Assembly: GCF_039555335.1 (NCBI RefSeq)
Contig: NC_092640.1
Coordinates: 32,047,887 to 32,111,886 of the forward strand
Direction of reading: 5' to 3'
Source of the DNA: Amphiura filiformis
Lineage: Eukaryota; Echinodermata; Ophiuroidea; Amphilepidida; Amphiuridae
DNA: 64,000 nt
Under the pieces are notes generated by a model that was not told the DNA's origin, ran no database searches, and saw nothing but the letters and a program-made list of their open reading frames with translations. The position numbers were made by a program, and so were the translations under genes. This document shows positions 22,755 to 35,148 of this stretch, in pieces (within the stretch, counting starts at the first letter, position 1; the number at the start of each line of letters is the position of its first letter).

Positions 22755-22835
22755 AAGCAACATAACAGTTAGTATACACTTTGATTATTTTCAATTAGAT
22801 TGCCACGAAAGTAAAAGCCAACATGATCATCTATC

Positions 22836-22985
22836 AGGGCACAGTTCTTTAACCCCAATACATTTGTACATTCATTGAATGACCTTTGAAAATGTGGGTA
22901 CAAAAACTCATACTCTGCAACTTGAGGTCAAATTTTGCACTACCAGTGTTTAATTGAGGTTATTGAACCATGCCATTGGTATGAG
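22836..22985. repeat. Short dispersed repeat, copy 2
   Basis: Closely matches 52996-53205, sharing among others 'cattgaatgacctttgaaaa' and 'cttgaggtcaaattttgcac'. It is related to the piece at 15497-15660. Confidence 0.7.
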
Positions 22986-24389
22986 GCCACTGTGGTCCAT
23001 AGTGTAAACGGAACAGATGATGCATTTTGACTTCGAAGGGCAGTAACCTGGTAACTGCAAACTGTTCCCGAGAGAATCACCATTCTGCTCAATAGCATTG
23101 CGAAGATTAAGAAGTTCCCCGGTATATTTGATATCATTTAAAGCATTTTGGGCGTGGTATGAGTAAACTTATCTTTACACCTTTGAAGTGAAAGAAACTT
23201 AGGTGGGAAATAAACACGCTCTAAGTGACAACAAATTTATTGAATGAACTACGTGTTTATGTTTAGAGAAGTCACGGTTGCTTGATGTGATCATTTATTA
23301 ATTTTTCTAACAAAACATAAATGTTCAATTCTGAATCTGGACAATACGCTATCACACTAATGAAAACATACATTTTTTAGCTATTTTTAACACAGATTCT
23401 CGTTTCGTTATCAAATTATTCATTTTTTCTGCTTCTTTAATGGCAATTTGTATTCTATAAACTGTTTGTATGCAAATTGAGGGCGCTATTTTAAACATAT
23501 ATTTTAATTAATTTTAATTTAGCCAAATAATATGAGTTATTCCTTAACTTCGTGATAAAAGGTTTTTTTGACAATTTCCGTGCTTTTTGAATTCTTTTTC
23601 TGATGTTCTAATGCCATATACAAGCGTCTACAAAGATGCAAACAAGATTTAAGATAAATAGCTCCATCAGTGTTCACCTTTACTTAAAAATGACTACAGA
23701 TTTACATACCATCAAACAATCGTGAAGTATTGACTGAGTCGATTCATCTTGGCTGCGCTGCATTGTCCATTATTTTTAAAACAATTTTTCTGTACACTTG
23801 TTCCTTTCAATCTTTAGTTCCTTCTTTGTCTTGTCTAATTCAGCTGTTACTCTGTGTTCGTTTTGTTGTGACGATAATTTATTTGAATATTGATTATTGT
23901 GCCTTAAGCCATGATACCCGTCCATCAAGTGAACGGTGTATTGACCCGCGCATCAATTGAACGCCGTTGAGCGAGCTATTGTCCGTGCTTTGATAAATAA
24001 GTTACTCCTTGTTAACCCTGCAACCGACGTGACCAGACTTGGCTGATTTTGTTTAGTTAGATTGGTCAACATGATGGCGAATATATTGTCATCTGTTGAT
24101 TCATTTCGTCATTCCCGTTCCCGTTCATTCCCTTATCCCATGGGACTCCAAATTCGGTACCTCGCTCGACTTTTCCCTTGGACTAATTCCCCAATTTAGA
24201 TTCATAATACATGGTGGAGTATCCGGGTATCGATATGACAAAATTCATCAGTTGTGCCCGCACAGTTATTTCAGGTCTTTAAAACTCTTTTCTTTTTCCT
24301 TTTGATATCAAATCATCTATTTTCAGGTACTTCCAAGTTCTTCTCAAACTATTCTTCATTTCTGATTGTATCCGACTCTTGCCTATACT
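22986..24389. other. No gene seen
   Basis: Non-coding. The short open frames (23730, 24096, 24254) are Ser/Phe-rich translations of T-rich DNA, without domains. Confidence 0.45.
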
Positions 24390-24970
24390 ACGTACCACCA
24401 CTCCCACATCCATCAGCAGTGCGCCATTTACACTGAACCAACGAATGTTTGTCATCATTATTTTCAACTTAAAAGCCTACAGAAATTCCGTTTACTTGGC
24501 GCCAGTATGGTGGGATCTTTCCCAAGACATTGTCCTCCCATGAGGTAGCTAAGCAAAAGAGTCCAGTTCCTTGACAAAACAGGTCTCCTTTACCAAACAC
24601 TCAGGGGGATAGAACCCGGGACTATTAGGTGATAAATTTTGATTGGTACAGCCCCGACCGGAACTTTTTAGGTAAAGTACCCGTAGGCAAATGGTAGGCA
24701 ATATGTTATGTTACCTTTAATAGTGCCACAAAATGTGAACCACGGATGGAATAGTCTCGGGCCCAGACAACATGTGGTTCAATCGTGTTAGGAACAGAAA
24801 CCAGATGTGAAGGAGACTACGGATGAATCGATCAGTGACCTGATTACCTACCGAACTGTCAATGGAAGTTCAGGGGTGTTATATCAACCCCTTAGGCATG
24901 TGGGAAGCTGATTAATAGTTAGGAATGAGTGGAACATATGTTTAAATACCTTTTGGAGATTGTCAATAAG
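24390..24970. repeat. Dispersed direct repeat, copy 1
   Basis: Matched in the same order and orientation by 26275-26960. Landmarks are 'ccgtttacttggcgccagta', 'gtcctccc', 'gaggtagctaagcaaaaga', 'cccgaccggaactt' and 'ccccttaggcatgtgggaag'. The tggcgcc word resembles the start of a tRNA primer-binding site, so an LTR-element origin is possible. No LTR pair was found. Confidence 0.75.
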
Positions 24971-25211
24971 GATTTACAGATCTGTCGATGATTATAGATC
25001 TGTCCAGATCTGTCAAATAAATAACTCATCTTCTTTTTCCAACTCTTTCGTCATGTTCGTACATTTTTAATCTTTTAACCTTTATTTGTCTGGTTCATTC
25101 ATAGTTTGGTTCAGTTTGGCATGTTTTTTCTCTTTTACATTCACAATGACCACAATGCTCCAAAAATACACTTCGCCTCCTCCTCCTTCCCCTCCTCATC
25201 CCCCTTACGGA

Positions 25212-25328
25212 TGAAATCAAAACTTGACCGGCGGTTGACCGGCGGTTATGACCGGTTGCTATTATTCTAAGCAATGGCAACCGGACGGAACTGCCTGTCA
25301 ACCGCCGGTCGAGTTTTTATTTCATTCC
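25212..25328. repeat. CG-rich hairpin
   Basis: 'gaaatcaaaacttgaccggc' pairs with 'gccggtcgagtttttatttc' with a few mismatches. The centre repeats 'gaccggcggtt'. It probably descends from a very short MITE. Confidence 0.7.
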
Positions 25329-25462
25329 TTATCACCCTCCTTCTCAATTTTTTTCAGGTAAATATATTTCTCCATAAATTCTGATGAATTTTTATTATCG
25401 TGACCCTCACTACACTAATTGTCTAAGTCATTTTTTTTTTTTTGAGAACAAAGTATAAAATA

Positions 25463-26056
25463 TGTGACCCGGCAGCACAAATGAGCCGTAAATTCCCTAA
25501 ATTGTATTCTGAGTTACGGTGTAAAATGTGTACGAAGGTAATATTCATCGGTAACTTCAGCTGGCCCGACATCCGTCTCATTTCGATAGTCAAAAAGTAA
25601 TCAATAATCCTATTGTTGAAGTGGATAATAAGCTTCTACCTTAGATGGCTATAGAACTTTTAATAGTTCTGGTCTTTGTTTGCTTATATTGCTAAATCCT
25701 GTTCAAGTGGTAGGTTACCAGGCATTGTATTTTGTACAGGTATGCATAACCAACAATTAACAATGAGAGAACTTTCTTAAACCTCGTTGACTTGGGGATG
25801 ATTTGAAATGACCGCCAATTATGACTGTTTGATATTTATTGCCAACAATGTGGAAAAAGAGACACATGTAAAAACGTAAAAAGCTATAATTTTGTTGAAG
25901 AAGCAAAGTTTAACAAACCATAACCCCGCTTCTGGATATCGTTTGAAGTCAAATGATATACAATTTTTAAGTTTATGATGTTTATTTTTTAAACACGAAA
26001 TAAAACAAAATTGACCGGGGGAGGAATTTACGGCTCATTCGCCGTGTACGGTCACA
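25463..26056. mobile_element. MITE, GTGACC...AATGAGCCGTAAATTCC ends, copy 1
   Basis: The left end (tatgtgacc...aatgagccgtaaattcc) is repeated inverted at the right end (ggaatttacggctcatt...ggtcacata). The body is nearly identical to 54656-55229 and related to 48287-48858, which is in the opposite orientation. There is no transposase frame. Confidence 0.88.
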
Positions 26057-26274
26057 TATGGTCCAAGCATGCGTTTATTTATCATATCTATTCACCAATT
26101 TTTGCACAAAAACAAATAATAATGAGAAAAATGAAAGGGAATAATCATAAATAATTGGGATGATTACGTAACTGATGCATGCTTGAACCACCTTTTGTAC
26201 TTTGTTCTCAAAAAAACAAAAACAATCAAGGCGATTATCGTAGTAGGGTGAGATATGACCCTTGACTATGTGTG

Positions 26275-26960
26275 CTAGTTATACCACACCCATGTCCATC
26301 ACCAGTTTTCCATTTATATTGAACCACCGAAAGTTTCTTTTATCATGTTTATTATTTTCAACTTATAAGCCTACAGTAATTCCGTTTACTTGGCGCCAGT
26401 ATGGGATCTTTATGAAGACAATGTCCTCCCGGAGGTAGCTAAGCAAAAGATTCCAGTTCCTTGGCTAAACAGCCTATTAAGGGACGCACCATTAGAATTC
26501 AAGGGTGGGGGTAGGAAGTTTTTGAAAAAAAAACTTCACCCACTACATGACCCCAACTTCCTACACCCCCCCTTGAAGTCTAATGGTGCGTCCCTAACAG
26601 ATCTTCTTTACCCAATACTCAGGAACCTTGCAGGTCTTCTTTACCCAACACTCAGGGGATAGAACCGGGACCATCAGGTGATAAGTTTTGATCAGCACAA
26701 CCCCGACCGGAACTTTAAGGTAAAATACCCGTAGGCAAATGGTGTAAAATGTTATGTTTAATCAGGGAATTGCCACTCGTTTTAATAGTACCACTAAATG
26801 TGCACCTCGGAAGGATTCTATCAGTGACCTGATTACCCACCGAACTGTCATTGGAAGTTCAATGGTGTTATGTCAACCCCTTAGGCATGTGGGAAGCTAA
26901 TTAATAGTTAGACATGAGTGCCACATTTCAAATGTTTTGGAGATCGTCAATTAGATTTAG
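26275..26960. repeat. Dispersed direct repeat, copy 2, interrupted
   Basis: Second copy of the 24390-24970 sequence. It contains an extra 114-bp hairpin element (26481-26594) that is absent from copy 1, and a short internal duplication of the 'gtcttctttacccaacactcagg' type sequence. The 90-residue open frame at 26390-26662 runs across the junction and is incidental. Confidence 0.75.
26481..26594. mobile_element. 114-bp hairpin inserted at TTAA
   Basis: The arms 'gggacgcaccattaga' and 'tctaatggtgcgtccc' are perfect complements. The left flank is TTAA (26477-26480) and the right flank is TAAC, so one side of the duplication has changed. The empty site is seen in the related sequence near 24570. 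Confidence 0.8.
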
Positions 26961-27486
26961 GCTATAGATTTGTCAACCCATCTTCCTTTTTAGCTCTTTC
27001 TTACATTCCCAGACTGCCTCACGGTTAAGCAGGTTGGTTTGTTTCTATCTTTAAAAAAAAATATGACCGACCACAATACTCACACGATGAACACAAGGAG
27101 TCTCTGAATGAACTGTGCAGTCGTATCGTAATGTTAAATTTTCGAGTATTTTTCGATGCGTATCAGTCGTAAATCTGCTTAGTAGTGAAATAGAGTGACA
27201 TTACGATGCATCGTAACTTACGATCGATATTGCGACTTACGACTTGTCAGACGTTAGTGAAAGACACCCTAACATTTGTGACGTGCAGTAAGTCATCGTC
27301 CAAATCCATCGTTATTATATTCTGCCATAGAATTTATACGGTAATTGGGATGTTTTGGGCGAATACTGTAAGGCAACAAAATGACATATGAAAGGTATGT
27401 GCCTTGCACTGGGTCGGTGTAGCCGTGTAGGTTTAGCATTTTTCGTATGATTTTGAAAAATGATGAGCCAAGGAGCGGTGACCCGG
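26961..27486. other. No gene seen
   Basis: Nothing recognised. Confidence 0.4.
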
Positions 27487-28660
27487 GGGGGCACTCACAT
27501 TTCCCAGCTATACGGGTATGTGCCGCGGCGACGACCCCCTTTTTCAGAGCCGCTAGCCGTTCCTTAGACCCTCTGAATTCATTGATTGCCCGCTCTGAAG
27601 CCCCGAAAATTTTCTAGCCGTTCCATAGACCCTCAGATCATCGATTTCCGCTCTCATTGGCATCTTGACAGGCGTGTTTTTTGTCCTACTATTTCAAGCC
27701 CAAAAGCTACTTTTGCGAGCCCAAAAACGTCAAAGTGAATTTTCCATAAATTTCTTCCCCATTGAAACACATTGTATTAGGAATAAGGTGAACTTTGGGC
27801 GGGATTTGGGGCTCCTTTAGTAGTGGCAACACTGGTTTGTTGTTATAAACAGCACTGCACTGCCGCGATGCCGACCTGGGGATGCCGATGCCTTCAGCTG
27901 ATGAACATTTTGCTAGAAATAAATGATTTTGAGATCTCTTTTGGGAATAAAATTGCCAAATATGAGGAGAAGTACCTCAAATAATTGTGTGCACATCCTT
28001 GCAGCTGGCCATAACAGTGAATTAAAAGGTAATTTACGATCTACTGGTCCAGTGGAATGGTGTCAAATTCTGCACACTTCACTCAATCATCTCATGCAGT
28101 TCAATGTAGTCAAAATGTTTTTCTTTTCGGCACTGAAAAAAAAATTCTTGTGGGTTTGTTTTTATGGGGGGCTTTTATGTAATGCTGCTAGCTCCTGCTA
28201 TAATTATCAGTAGGCTAATAGCATAGATTGTAGGTCTGCAGGGTCTAGTAATTTTGATTCGAATGCTGTTTTGTTTTGCTGAGATTTTCATCGTAATAGG
28301 CCAAACCAGACCTATTTTGCATTAAATTTAATGGTTTTCCTGATTTAATAATTTAATGCACAATTCAAAGTGAAATCGATTCTTTCAAAAATCTGTGGCA
28401 AAAACGCAACAAAATTGAACCCTGGTTTGGCCTGCATGGTTTAGTTGCCGAGATTTTTCAGATTTTGGCGGCTGATCAGTTCCCAAGACCCCCCTTTTGG
28501 CCGGTCAAACAGTTCTCAAGACCCCCCTTTTGACCCGCCGTTCAGTTCCCTAGACCCCCCCTTTTTGACCTGCCGATCAGTTCCTTAGACCTCAAGTTCG
28601 AAACTGGCGGTGGCACACCCCTACCAAAAAAAAAAGTTGAGTGCCCCCCCCTCTTTTGTT
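27487..28660. repeat. Element with CCCGGGGGGGCACTC ends
   Basis: Begins 'cccgggggggcactcacat' and ends 'gagtgccccccc'. The ends are inverted relatives of those at 5268-5582. Near both ends are repeats of a 'ccttagaccc' type ('gccgttccttagaccctc' on the left; the array at 28477-28610 on the right). The middle holds an unrecognised 96-residue frame (27923-28213). The superfamily is unknown. Confidence 0.6.
28477..28610. repeat. Four tandem ~37-bp repeats
   Basis: The repeating word 'cagttc(c/t)caagaccccccttttg' recurs four times with drift, as a subterminal array of the enclosing element. Confidence 0.8.
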
Positions 28661-29764
28661 GAAATGAGGAATATACTGACTCGAAGCATACAATAGGCAT
28701 TAGGCAGTGGAAGGCATTTTTTTTGGAATCATATGATCCTATTTATATTTGGTACACTGTACTAGTCTGGAAAAGAGTCACACAAGCTGCAAAGATCTGA
28801 TTGCTAAAAAACCAGGAATACAATCACGTAAATCTCAATATTAACTATATAAGTTACGATTTATCATAATTCCCATTTCATCAAGGATTTACCATTGGTC
28901 AGTTGCTACACAGTAATCGGGACAGTAATAGGGATTTATAACAGCAACACATCGTAAAGTAGAGTTACAATGAGTAAAACGCACTCGTAATTTTACAACG
29001 TTATACACATACTTGCGCTACGACGGGTTAAAAGTTTAGTGCAACACGCCCCTGATATAAAACAGGTGTAATGACCAATTAGTGTGGTCAAATTGACGTC
29101 ATACTTAAAATGAAACATAGCCCAAAATATATATGGCTATATCCACAAACTATACCCTGAGAGTATTTAGCGGAAACACTGCCACAGACGGTGGATCCCT
29201 TGTGACGATTTTGAGCCCACTGGCTATTATTACATATTCATGAGCACTTTCAGCACTTTTATTGATTTAGTGGTAAAAACAATGAAATAGAAAGGCTTTT
29301 CTGACACAATAAGCTTGTTTCCCCTCTCCGCCTACAACAAAATGAAGAAGAACAAAGAAAGTGATGAGTATTATGAGTTGCATTTTTCAAAAATTGCTTA
29401 CCACTCTGTGTAAATAACCCCAAAAGGATTTCTTTGAAATTAGGAAATGCTCCGAGTATGCAGATTATATGGGCAGGGAAAAGGATAATGATCATCAATA
29501 TATGCCTTTTGTTTGAAGAAATTTAGACATAATTTGAAAATACATTAGTCTTTAAGTTTAGAAATAGGCCCACCCACCACTCCCTAATCTTTTTGAACCT
29601 AACGAGCGAGAGAGAAGATAAATATTTTCGATCTCACAACATTCCCGGCATTATTTTATCTAGAGATGAGTTAATAAAGATATATTACCCCCGGGATATT
29701 ACGATTCTTTATGTCCTCCGGTTTTGGACTCCATTTCTTTTAAAGCGTAATGTTCTAGGCCATT
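28661..29764. other. No gene seen
   Basis: About 1.1 kb of AT-rich non-coding sequence. Confidence 0.45.
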
Positions 29765-29958
29765 GGGCTATTCCAATTAAAATCCATATGCCCCCTTATG
29801 CATGGAAGACATCTTTTTTAAAATCTCCCATACTGTCGGTGTAGATGTCAAATGGGATTACTTGAATGGTTGACTCCATTTAAAATCTACACTCCCTGTG
29901 TGGGAGATTAAGGTCTTTTCCTCCATAGGGTGTGTATGGATTTCAACTGCAATAGCCC
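29765..29958. mobile_element. Hairpin MITE, family A
   Basis: 194 bp, starting 'gggctattccaattaaaatc' and ending 'tttcaactgcaatagccc'. The inner part is palindromic as in the other copies. The left flank is ATT and the right flank ACT, close to the ATT/ATT seen at 50994 and 58556. It abuts the SINE that begins at 29962. Confidence 0.85.
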
Positions 29959-30049
29959 ACTAGCGAGCGCGGTGGCCGAGCGGAACGAGCTCCGACTCAA
30001 ATCGGAAGGTTGCAGGTTCGAGCCCCGGCGACGCCATCGTGTTGTGCCC

Positions 30050-30633
30050 TAGACTGCACTGCATTCCTTTTTTTTGATAAACAATTCATACGTTTCCATG
30101 CATGAAACCATTTAAAATCTCCAGTGACTGCCCAGCCCAGAGAAAAAAGGACTGCGGTAGTTGGATATGACCTGTGTGACCCACCATATCTTAACACATA
30201 GACTCAACCTCTTTCATCTCCAATCTGAGATGAATGTTAATGAAGCAAAAATCAATGTGGGTGGTAAATCTTAACCAATAACAGATAGGCAAGCATACAT
30301 GTTTATGCATTAGCCCAACCCACTGTGTTCACTGAACCCAACCCACGTGGGGTAGCTCTATTCAGATTTCCTTTGACAGCTTAACCATCGCGTATACGTG
30401 CGCGACGTCAAGCGTGTACATTGGACCTTGTACAAATAATACGCGCTGTTGCATAAACCATCAAGACTGCATTTTTAATGAGGTAACATCATAGCCACTA
30501 TAGAGTGCCTAGTTCATTGTATATTCCAAATACAGTAGACCAGTTTTCTCATGGATAGCTGAGCTGTTGAATCAGAACAGGAATGATGAGTTTTAGGGAA
30601 TGATAAATTAAACTGGTCTACTACAGTAGACTA
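30050..30633. mobile_element. hAT-like non-autonomous element in the SINE
   Basis: 584 bp flanked by the direct repeat 'gttgtgccc' (30041-30049 and 30634-30642). That is the 8-9 bp duplication expected of hAT transposons; the ninth base may be part of the element. The ends begin TAGACTGC and, in reverse complement, TAGTCTAC. The interior is non-coding and includes a CpG-dense patch (30385-30465). Because it splits the SINE, it is younger than the SINE. Confidence 0.82.
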
Positions 30634-30714
30634 GTTGTGCCCTTGAGTAAGGCACTTTATCTCGATTACTCCTCTCTACCCAGGTGTATAAATGGGTATG
30701 TACCGACATTTTAA

Positions 30715-31070
30715 GGGGTACTACACCCCTCGATAATTTTGTTGTCTATTTTGCATTTTCTCAAAACTAATAACACAGTGGTAACAAAAGTTATGTATAT
30801 TATAAAGGCAAGGAATCAATTACTACACTGGAATTTCAGTGACCCAAGACAAGTGGTTTGTTATTTATGACCAGAAATGAGGTACCACTAGGATGTACCT
30901 CGTTTCCTATCATATATACTGAACCGCTTGTCTTGAGTCACTGAAATTTCAGTGTAGTAATTGGATTCCTTGCCCCAATAATATACATAACTTTTGTTAC
31001 CAGTGTGTAATTATTTTTTGAGAAAAATGCAAAAATAGTCACAAATTTACCACATGGGTGTAGTACCCCC
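30715..31070. mobile_element. TTAA-flanked foldback element (GGGGTACTACACCC ends)
   Basis: 356 bp between TTAA at 30711-30714 and TTAA at 31071-31074. The ends 'ggggtactacaccc' and 'gggtgtagtaccccc' are inverted repeats. The arms stay paired for ~150 bp (for example 'tcactgaaatttcagtg' words on both sides). The element sits in the SINE body. Confidence 0.9.
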
Positions 31071-33057
31071 TTAAATGCTGGGAAGGTAACAGACTCGCTG
31101 TGGAGGAGTCTGGCCCAATCGCCAATGAAAGAGAGATGGGCACTCCGATCACTGTTTAAACAGGATCGTCTCCTTTACCTTTACCCTTTTAGCCCACTAG
31201 CTGAGGCATGCAGGCAGACAGAGGTAAACTCGACCTCTCTTTATTTCTCTTTCCATTTAGTATGTTTCTAATTGTCTCATGTTAAATCGTGATCATGATT
31301 AATAATAATTAATCATGCTCTGTCGCATTGTTTTCCTTCCTCTTCTCCGGGTTCTTCACTGACTCCTGAGGCAGCCCATCGTTTCCTTTAATCAACAGAT
31401 ACTGCACTGTGGTCCACTTACTCAGACACCTCAGATAGCATGGATAGTATGGATAGAGAAGACATTAAATAAATCATTGATGTCTTAGACAGGTCACTAC
31501 TCACTAGTACACTACCTATGATCTATTTTATCACAGATTAGGTGTTTCACTGCAAAATACATGTACTTTGAAAATAAAAGTGTACATTTACAGCTAACTG
31601 TCTCGCCAACGCAAGGTATATAATCCCTCTAAAAGGAGAACACTTTCAAATCAAAGATGTCTTACATTGGCCTAAACCAGCGCCTTTTGCATTTAACATT
31701 CTGAAATGCAGTAGGCCTACTTTCAATCTAATCCCTCTAGAAGAAGTAGCTCCATACGGTATATATCGTGCAAAGGCAAAATAAAGGCCCGCTAGCCCGC
31801 CCGCTAGCCACTTTTATCGCTGAAGGATGAAGATATTTGCGACGACAGATATCGAAAAATCACTGACAGCCGCAAGAAAATGACTCCGATGAAACCATGT
31901 CAGTTCACCGTTACAGGTTACCAAGGAAACGTATAAATGTGGTTTTAAAAATTTGGCAAAATATTAAAAGAGAAGAGGCATCTTTAAATTGTTTCTGAAT
32001 GTTTCTGCATATAAAAAGAAAGATACTGGATATAATGGATATAATTAATTGAATAAACGTCGGAAATTGCTATACCATTTGTGCAAAAGACTTGATTCAC
32101 AGATCTGAAATAATTGAGAGTATCTACCTGACAGGAAAACGACGAAAAATAGGACGTTCATCTTTTTCCAAGGCTCGGGCGACAAAAGGTTTCAGAAAAA
32201 CGTTGCTCGAATACTAATGGGTATCATGTTTTGGTTTATATTTAACTAAACATGGATATGACGGAGAATTCATAGTTGCATTCAATTTGGCATAAATTGT
32301 GTTCCCATACATTTCTCATATTAACTATCATGATGATATTCATGAATGTTCATACGTGAAAGTGAAAATTTATGAAAGTCATGATTATTCATTGTTCATG
32401 TTCCTTTCCATTATATCTTCCTTCCTCTCCTCTCACTTTCTTTATCCATCCCTGAAGTGGGCTATTCCACTTTTCCTTTTGTTAACAGCTACTGCACTGT
32501 GATCCATTTACTTACCTTTTCTGCTTCGACATATCAGATAGAGAAGACGGTACGTGTGAAACAAATCCTTCATGTCTTACATGGCCCTACCTAGAATCTA
32601 TTTCATCACAGATTATGAGTTTCATTGCATGTTACATTTTGAAATATAGTTGGGTAGTGTACATTTACAAGAAACTGTCTCGTCATGACAAGGCATATAA
32701 TCCCCCAAAAGGAGAACACATTAAATAAATCGTACCCAGCACATGTTTCGTTGATATTCCCGTTGATATTAGGAAATGTGGTAGTACAGTAGTCCTATAT
32801 TTCGTGTCGTGACTATGTATAATCCCTCCAAAAGGAGCGGTTTCACATGCATCATGCGGGTAAAGGCATAAGTAAAGACCCCGCTTTGTCACTGATTAAG
32901 AATAAACAGGATAAAGATACTTGCGATGAGTATATCGAAAATTGCTGACAGCCGTAGACAATGACTCCGATGACACCTGAGACCATAATATGGTCTCAGC
33001 CAGCACATGCCAGTTCACCGTTACACGTTACCAAGGAAACGTGCAAATGTGGTTTAA

Positions 33058-33719
33058 GGGCTGGGGTATGAACGTTTAGACAGTATTTATTTTGGGACAT
33101 TAGAGCACATCAGACATATCGAATTGCATTCTGAATACAAAGAATGTCATTCTAATATCAAATAATTTTGATTTTTGAAATTCGCAATTTAATACACATT
33201 TTATGGCAAATCATTAAAATTGATATTTTTGATATTTAACAGTACTTGAAGTAAACTTTATAAATCTGATGATTTATACTTAAAGTGTATGTAGGTGGGA
33301 TGAAAAGCCGACGATCAATTGAAAATTTTGACCTTTCGTATTGAAGATATGGATTTTTTTTTTTTTTTTCACCAAAACAAATTAGGTCTTTTTGGGAAAA
33401 AAATCCATATCTTCAATATGAAAGGTCAAAATTTTCAATTGACCGTCGGCTTTTTCTCCCTGCTACATACACTTTAAGAGTATATCATTAGATTTATATA
33501 ATTTACTTCGAGGACTGTTATATATCAAAAATTTGAAAAATATTAAATTTTTATAATTTGTCATAAAATTTGTATTATATTGTGATTTTCAAAAAATGAA
33601 AATTATTTGGTATCAGAAAGACATGCTTCGTATTCAGAATGCAATTCGATAGGTCTGAGGTGCTCTCATGTCCCACAAAAAATACTGTCGAAACCCAATA
33701 AACGCTCATTTTAGATCCC
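33058..33719. mobile_element. TTAA-flanked foldback element (GGG ends), copy 2
   Basis: 662 bp between TTAA at 33054-33057 and 33720-33723. It is the same family as 12042-12698 but in the opposite orientation. The neighbouring repeat unit at ~31940 reads straight through ('gtggttttaaaaatttggca'), giving an empty site and showing that insertion was at a TTAA. Confidence 0.93.
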
Positions 33720-34557
33720 TTAAAACATTTGACAAAATAATAGAAGAGAAAAGGATCATCGTTAAATTATTTCCAAACATTTCGGCATAAAAAGAAAAGT
33801 TTAGATACTGGATATAATGAAATGAGGTAACGCCGGCAATCGTAATATCATTATGTGCAAAAGATTTGACTTGAAATATCTGAAATAATTGGAATCTCTC
33901 TAACCGGATTCCGAAAAATGGCAAAACAAATCTTCCAAGGCTCAGGTGACAAGGGTTTCAGTAAAATGCTGTTAATAATAAATAATGTATCATGTTTCGT
34001 GTTGTGCTGTACTTGCGGAAATCATAGTTGCTTTCAATTTAGTATAAATCGTGTTCCACATCTCAATCATGTTAATATCATGATCATGTTCAAGTGATCC
34101 TAAAGTTAGTGAAAATAACATGATTATTCATGTTCCTTCGCATTAGCTTCCTTCCCCGGGTTACTTCCTCTTCTATCACTTTCTTTATCCATCCCTGAAG
34201 CGGGTTATTCCCCTGTTCCTCTTGTCCACATCTACTGCACTGTGATCTACTTAGTTCGACCAGAGAAGATGTAATCTTTTCTGCTTTGACATATCAGATA
34301 GAGAAGACGTGAACGTGTGAAACAAATCCTCGATGTCTTGCATGGCCCTACCTAGAATCTATTTCATCACAGATTATGAGTTTCATTACTCGTTACATTA
34401 TAAAATATAGTTTGGTAGTGTACATTTACAAGAAACTGTCTCGCCATGACAAAGCATATATAATCCCTCGAACACGTTAAATAGTAGCTAATAGTGATTC
34501 GTTCAGATAGATATACTTGGAGCATGTTTCGTTGCATTAGTTTTCTGAAATGCAGTA

Positions 34558-35127
34558 CACTCATAGAAATGACTTGTTCGCCTTGTTGGCGCAATTCAAA
34601 AGGAGTAAGTTTGGACAACTAAAAAATAGTGTAAAAGTTGCCAAAACAAAATTCATTTTAGTTATCCGAACTTAAAAAATGCTGAAAAAGCTCAAAAAGT
34701 AACGTCAACTAATCAACTTTGTTGGCATTACTTAAAAAGTTGATGTAAGTCGTTGCGTCAACTTTTTAAGTAAATGCCAACTTCTGAATTCAAGTTCAGG
34801 GAACTTAGAAAAATAAACAAGGTTCAAAGAACCAATTAGTTGAGTTATTGTAACTCAACATGTAAGTTGATGTAACTCGTTCATATTAAGTTACTGGTAC
34901 TTATTGTTTTGAGTTATTCCAATTTGGTACTTTGTTACTTAATTCACGTAATTGGGTCATTTTCTGCACAATTAGCAGTATTCAAATATTTATTTTTGTA
35001 ATCAGTGCAAAATTTTGTATACTACAGCACACCTCTAGAAAATTATGTCTATGGCATTACTCGGAAAGTTGACGCAACGACTTGCATCAACTTACTGAGT
35101 AATGCCAACGAACAATTTCTATGTGTG
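34558..35127. mobile_element. TA-flanked MITE with AAGTTGATG-type internal repeats
   Basis: 570 bp flanked by TA (34556-34557 and 35128-35129). The ends 'cactcatagaaat' and 'atttctatgtgtg' are inverted. The inside repeats 'caacttttt' and 'aagttgatgtaa' words in both orientations. It interrupts the third 1.08-kb unit. Confidence 0.8.
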
Positions 35128-35148
35128 TAGTAGTACAGTATAATTTTA

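Larger units (their letters stand above)
29962..31185 (+). mobile_element. tRNA-derived SINE split by two later insertions
   Basis: The head (29962-30033) has box A-like 'tggccgagcgg' and box B 'ggttcgagccc'. The body then runs to 'gttgtgccc' at 30049, is broken by a 584-bp element, and resumes at 30643 with 'ttgagtaaggcactttatct' and 'ctctctacccaggtgtataa'. It is broken again at TTAA by a 356-bp element and ends with 'tctggcccaatcgccaatga' and a tail near 31185. Joined, the pieces match the order of the SINE at 21893-22180. Confidence 0.87.

Noticed and set aside
24490-24520. tRNA primer-binding-like TGGCGCC and possible LTR element
   Set aside because: Only seven bases match, and no LTR pair, gag or pol was found.
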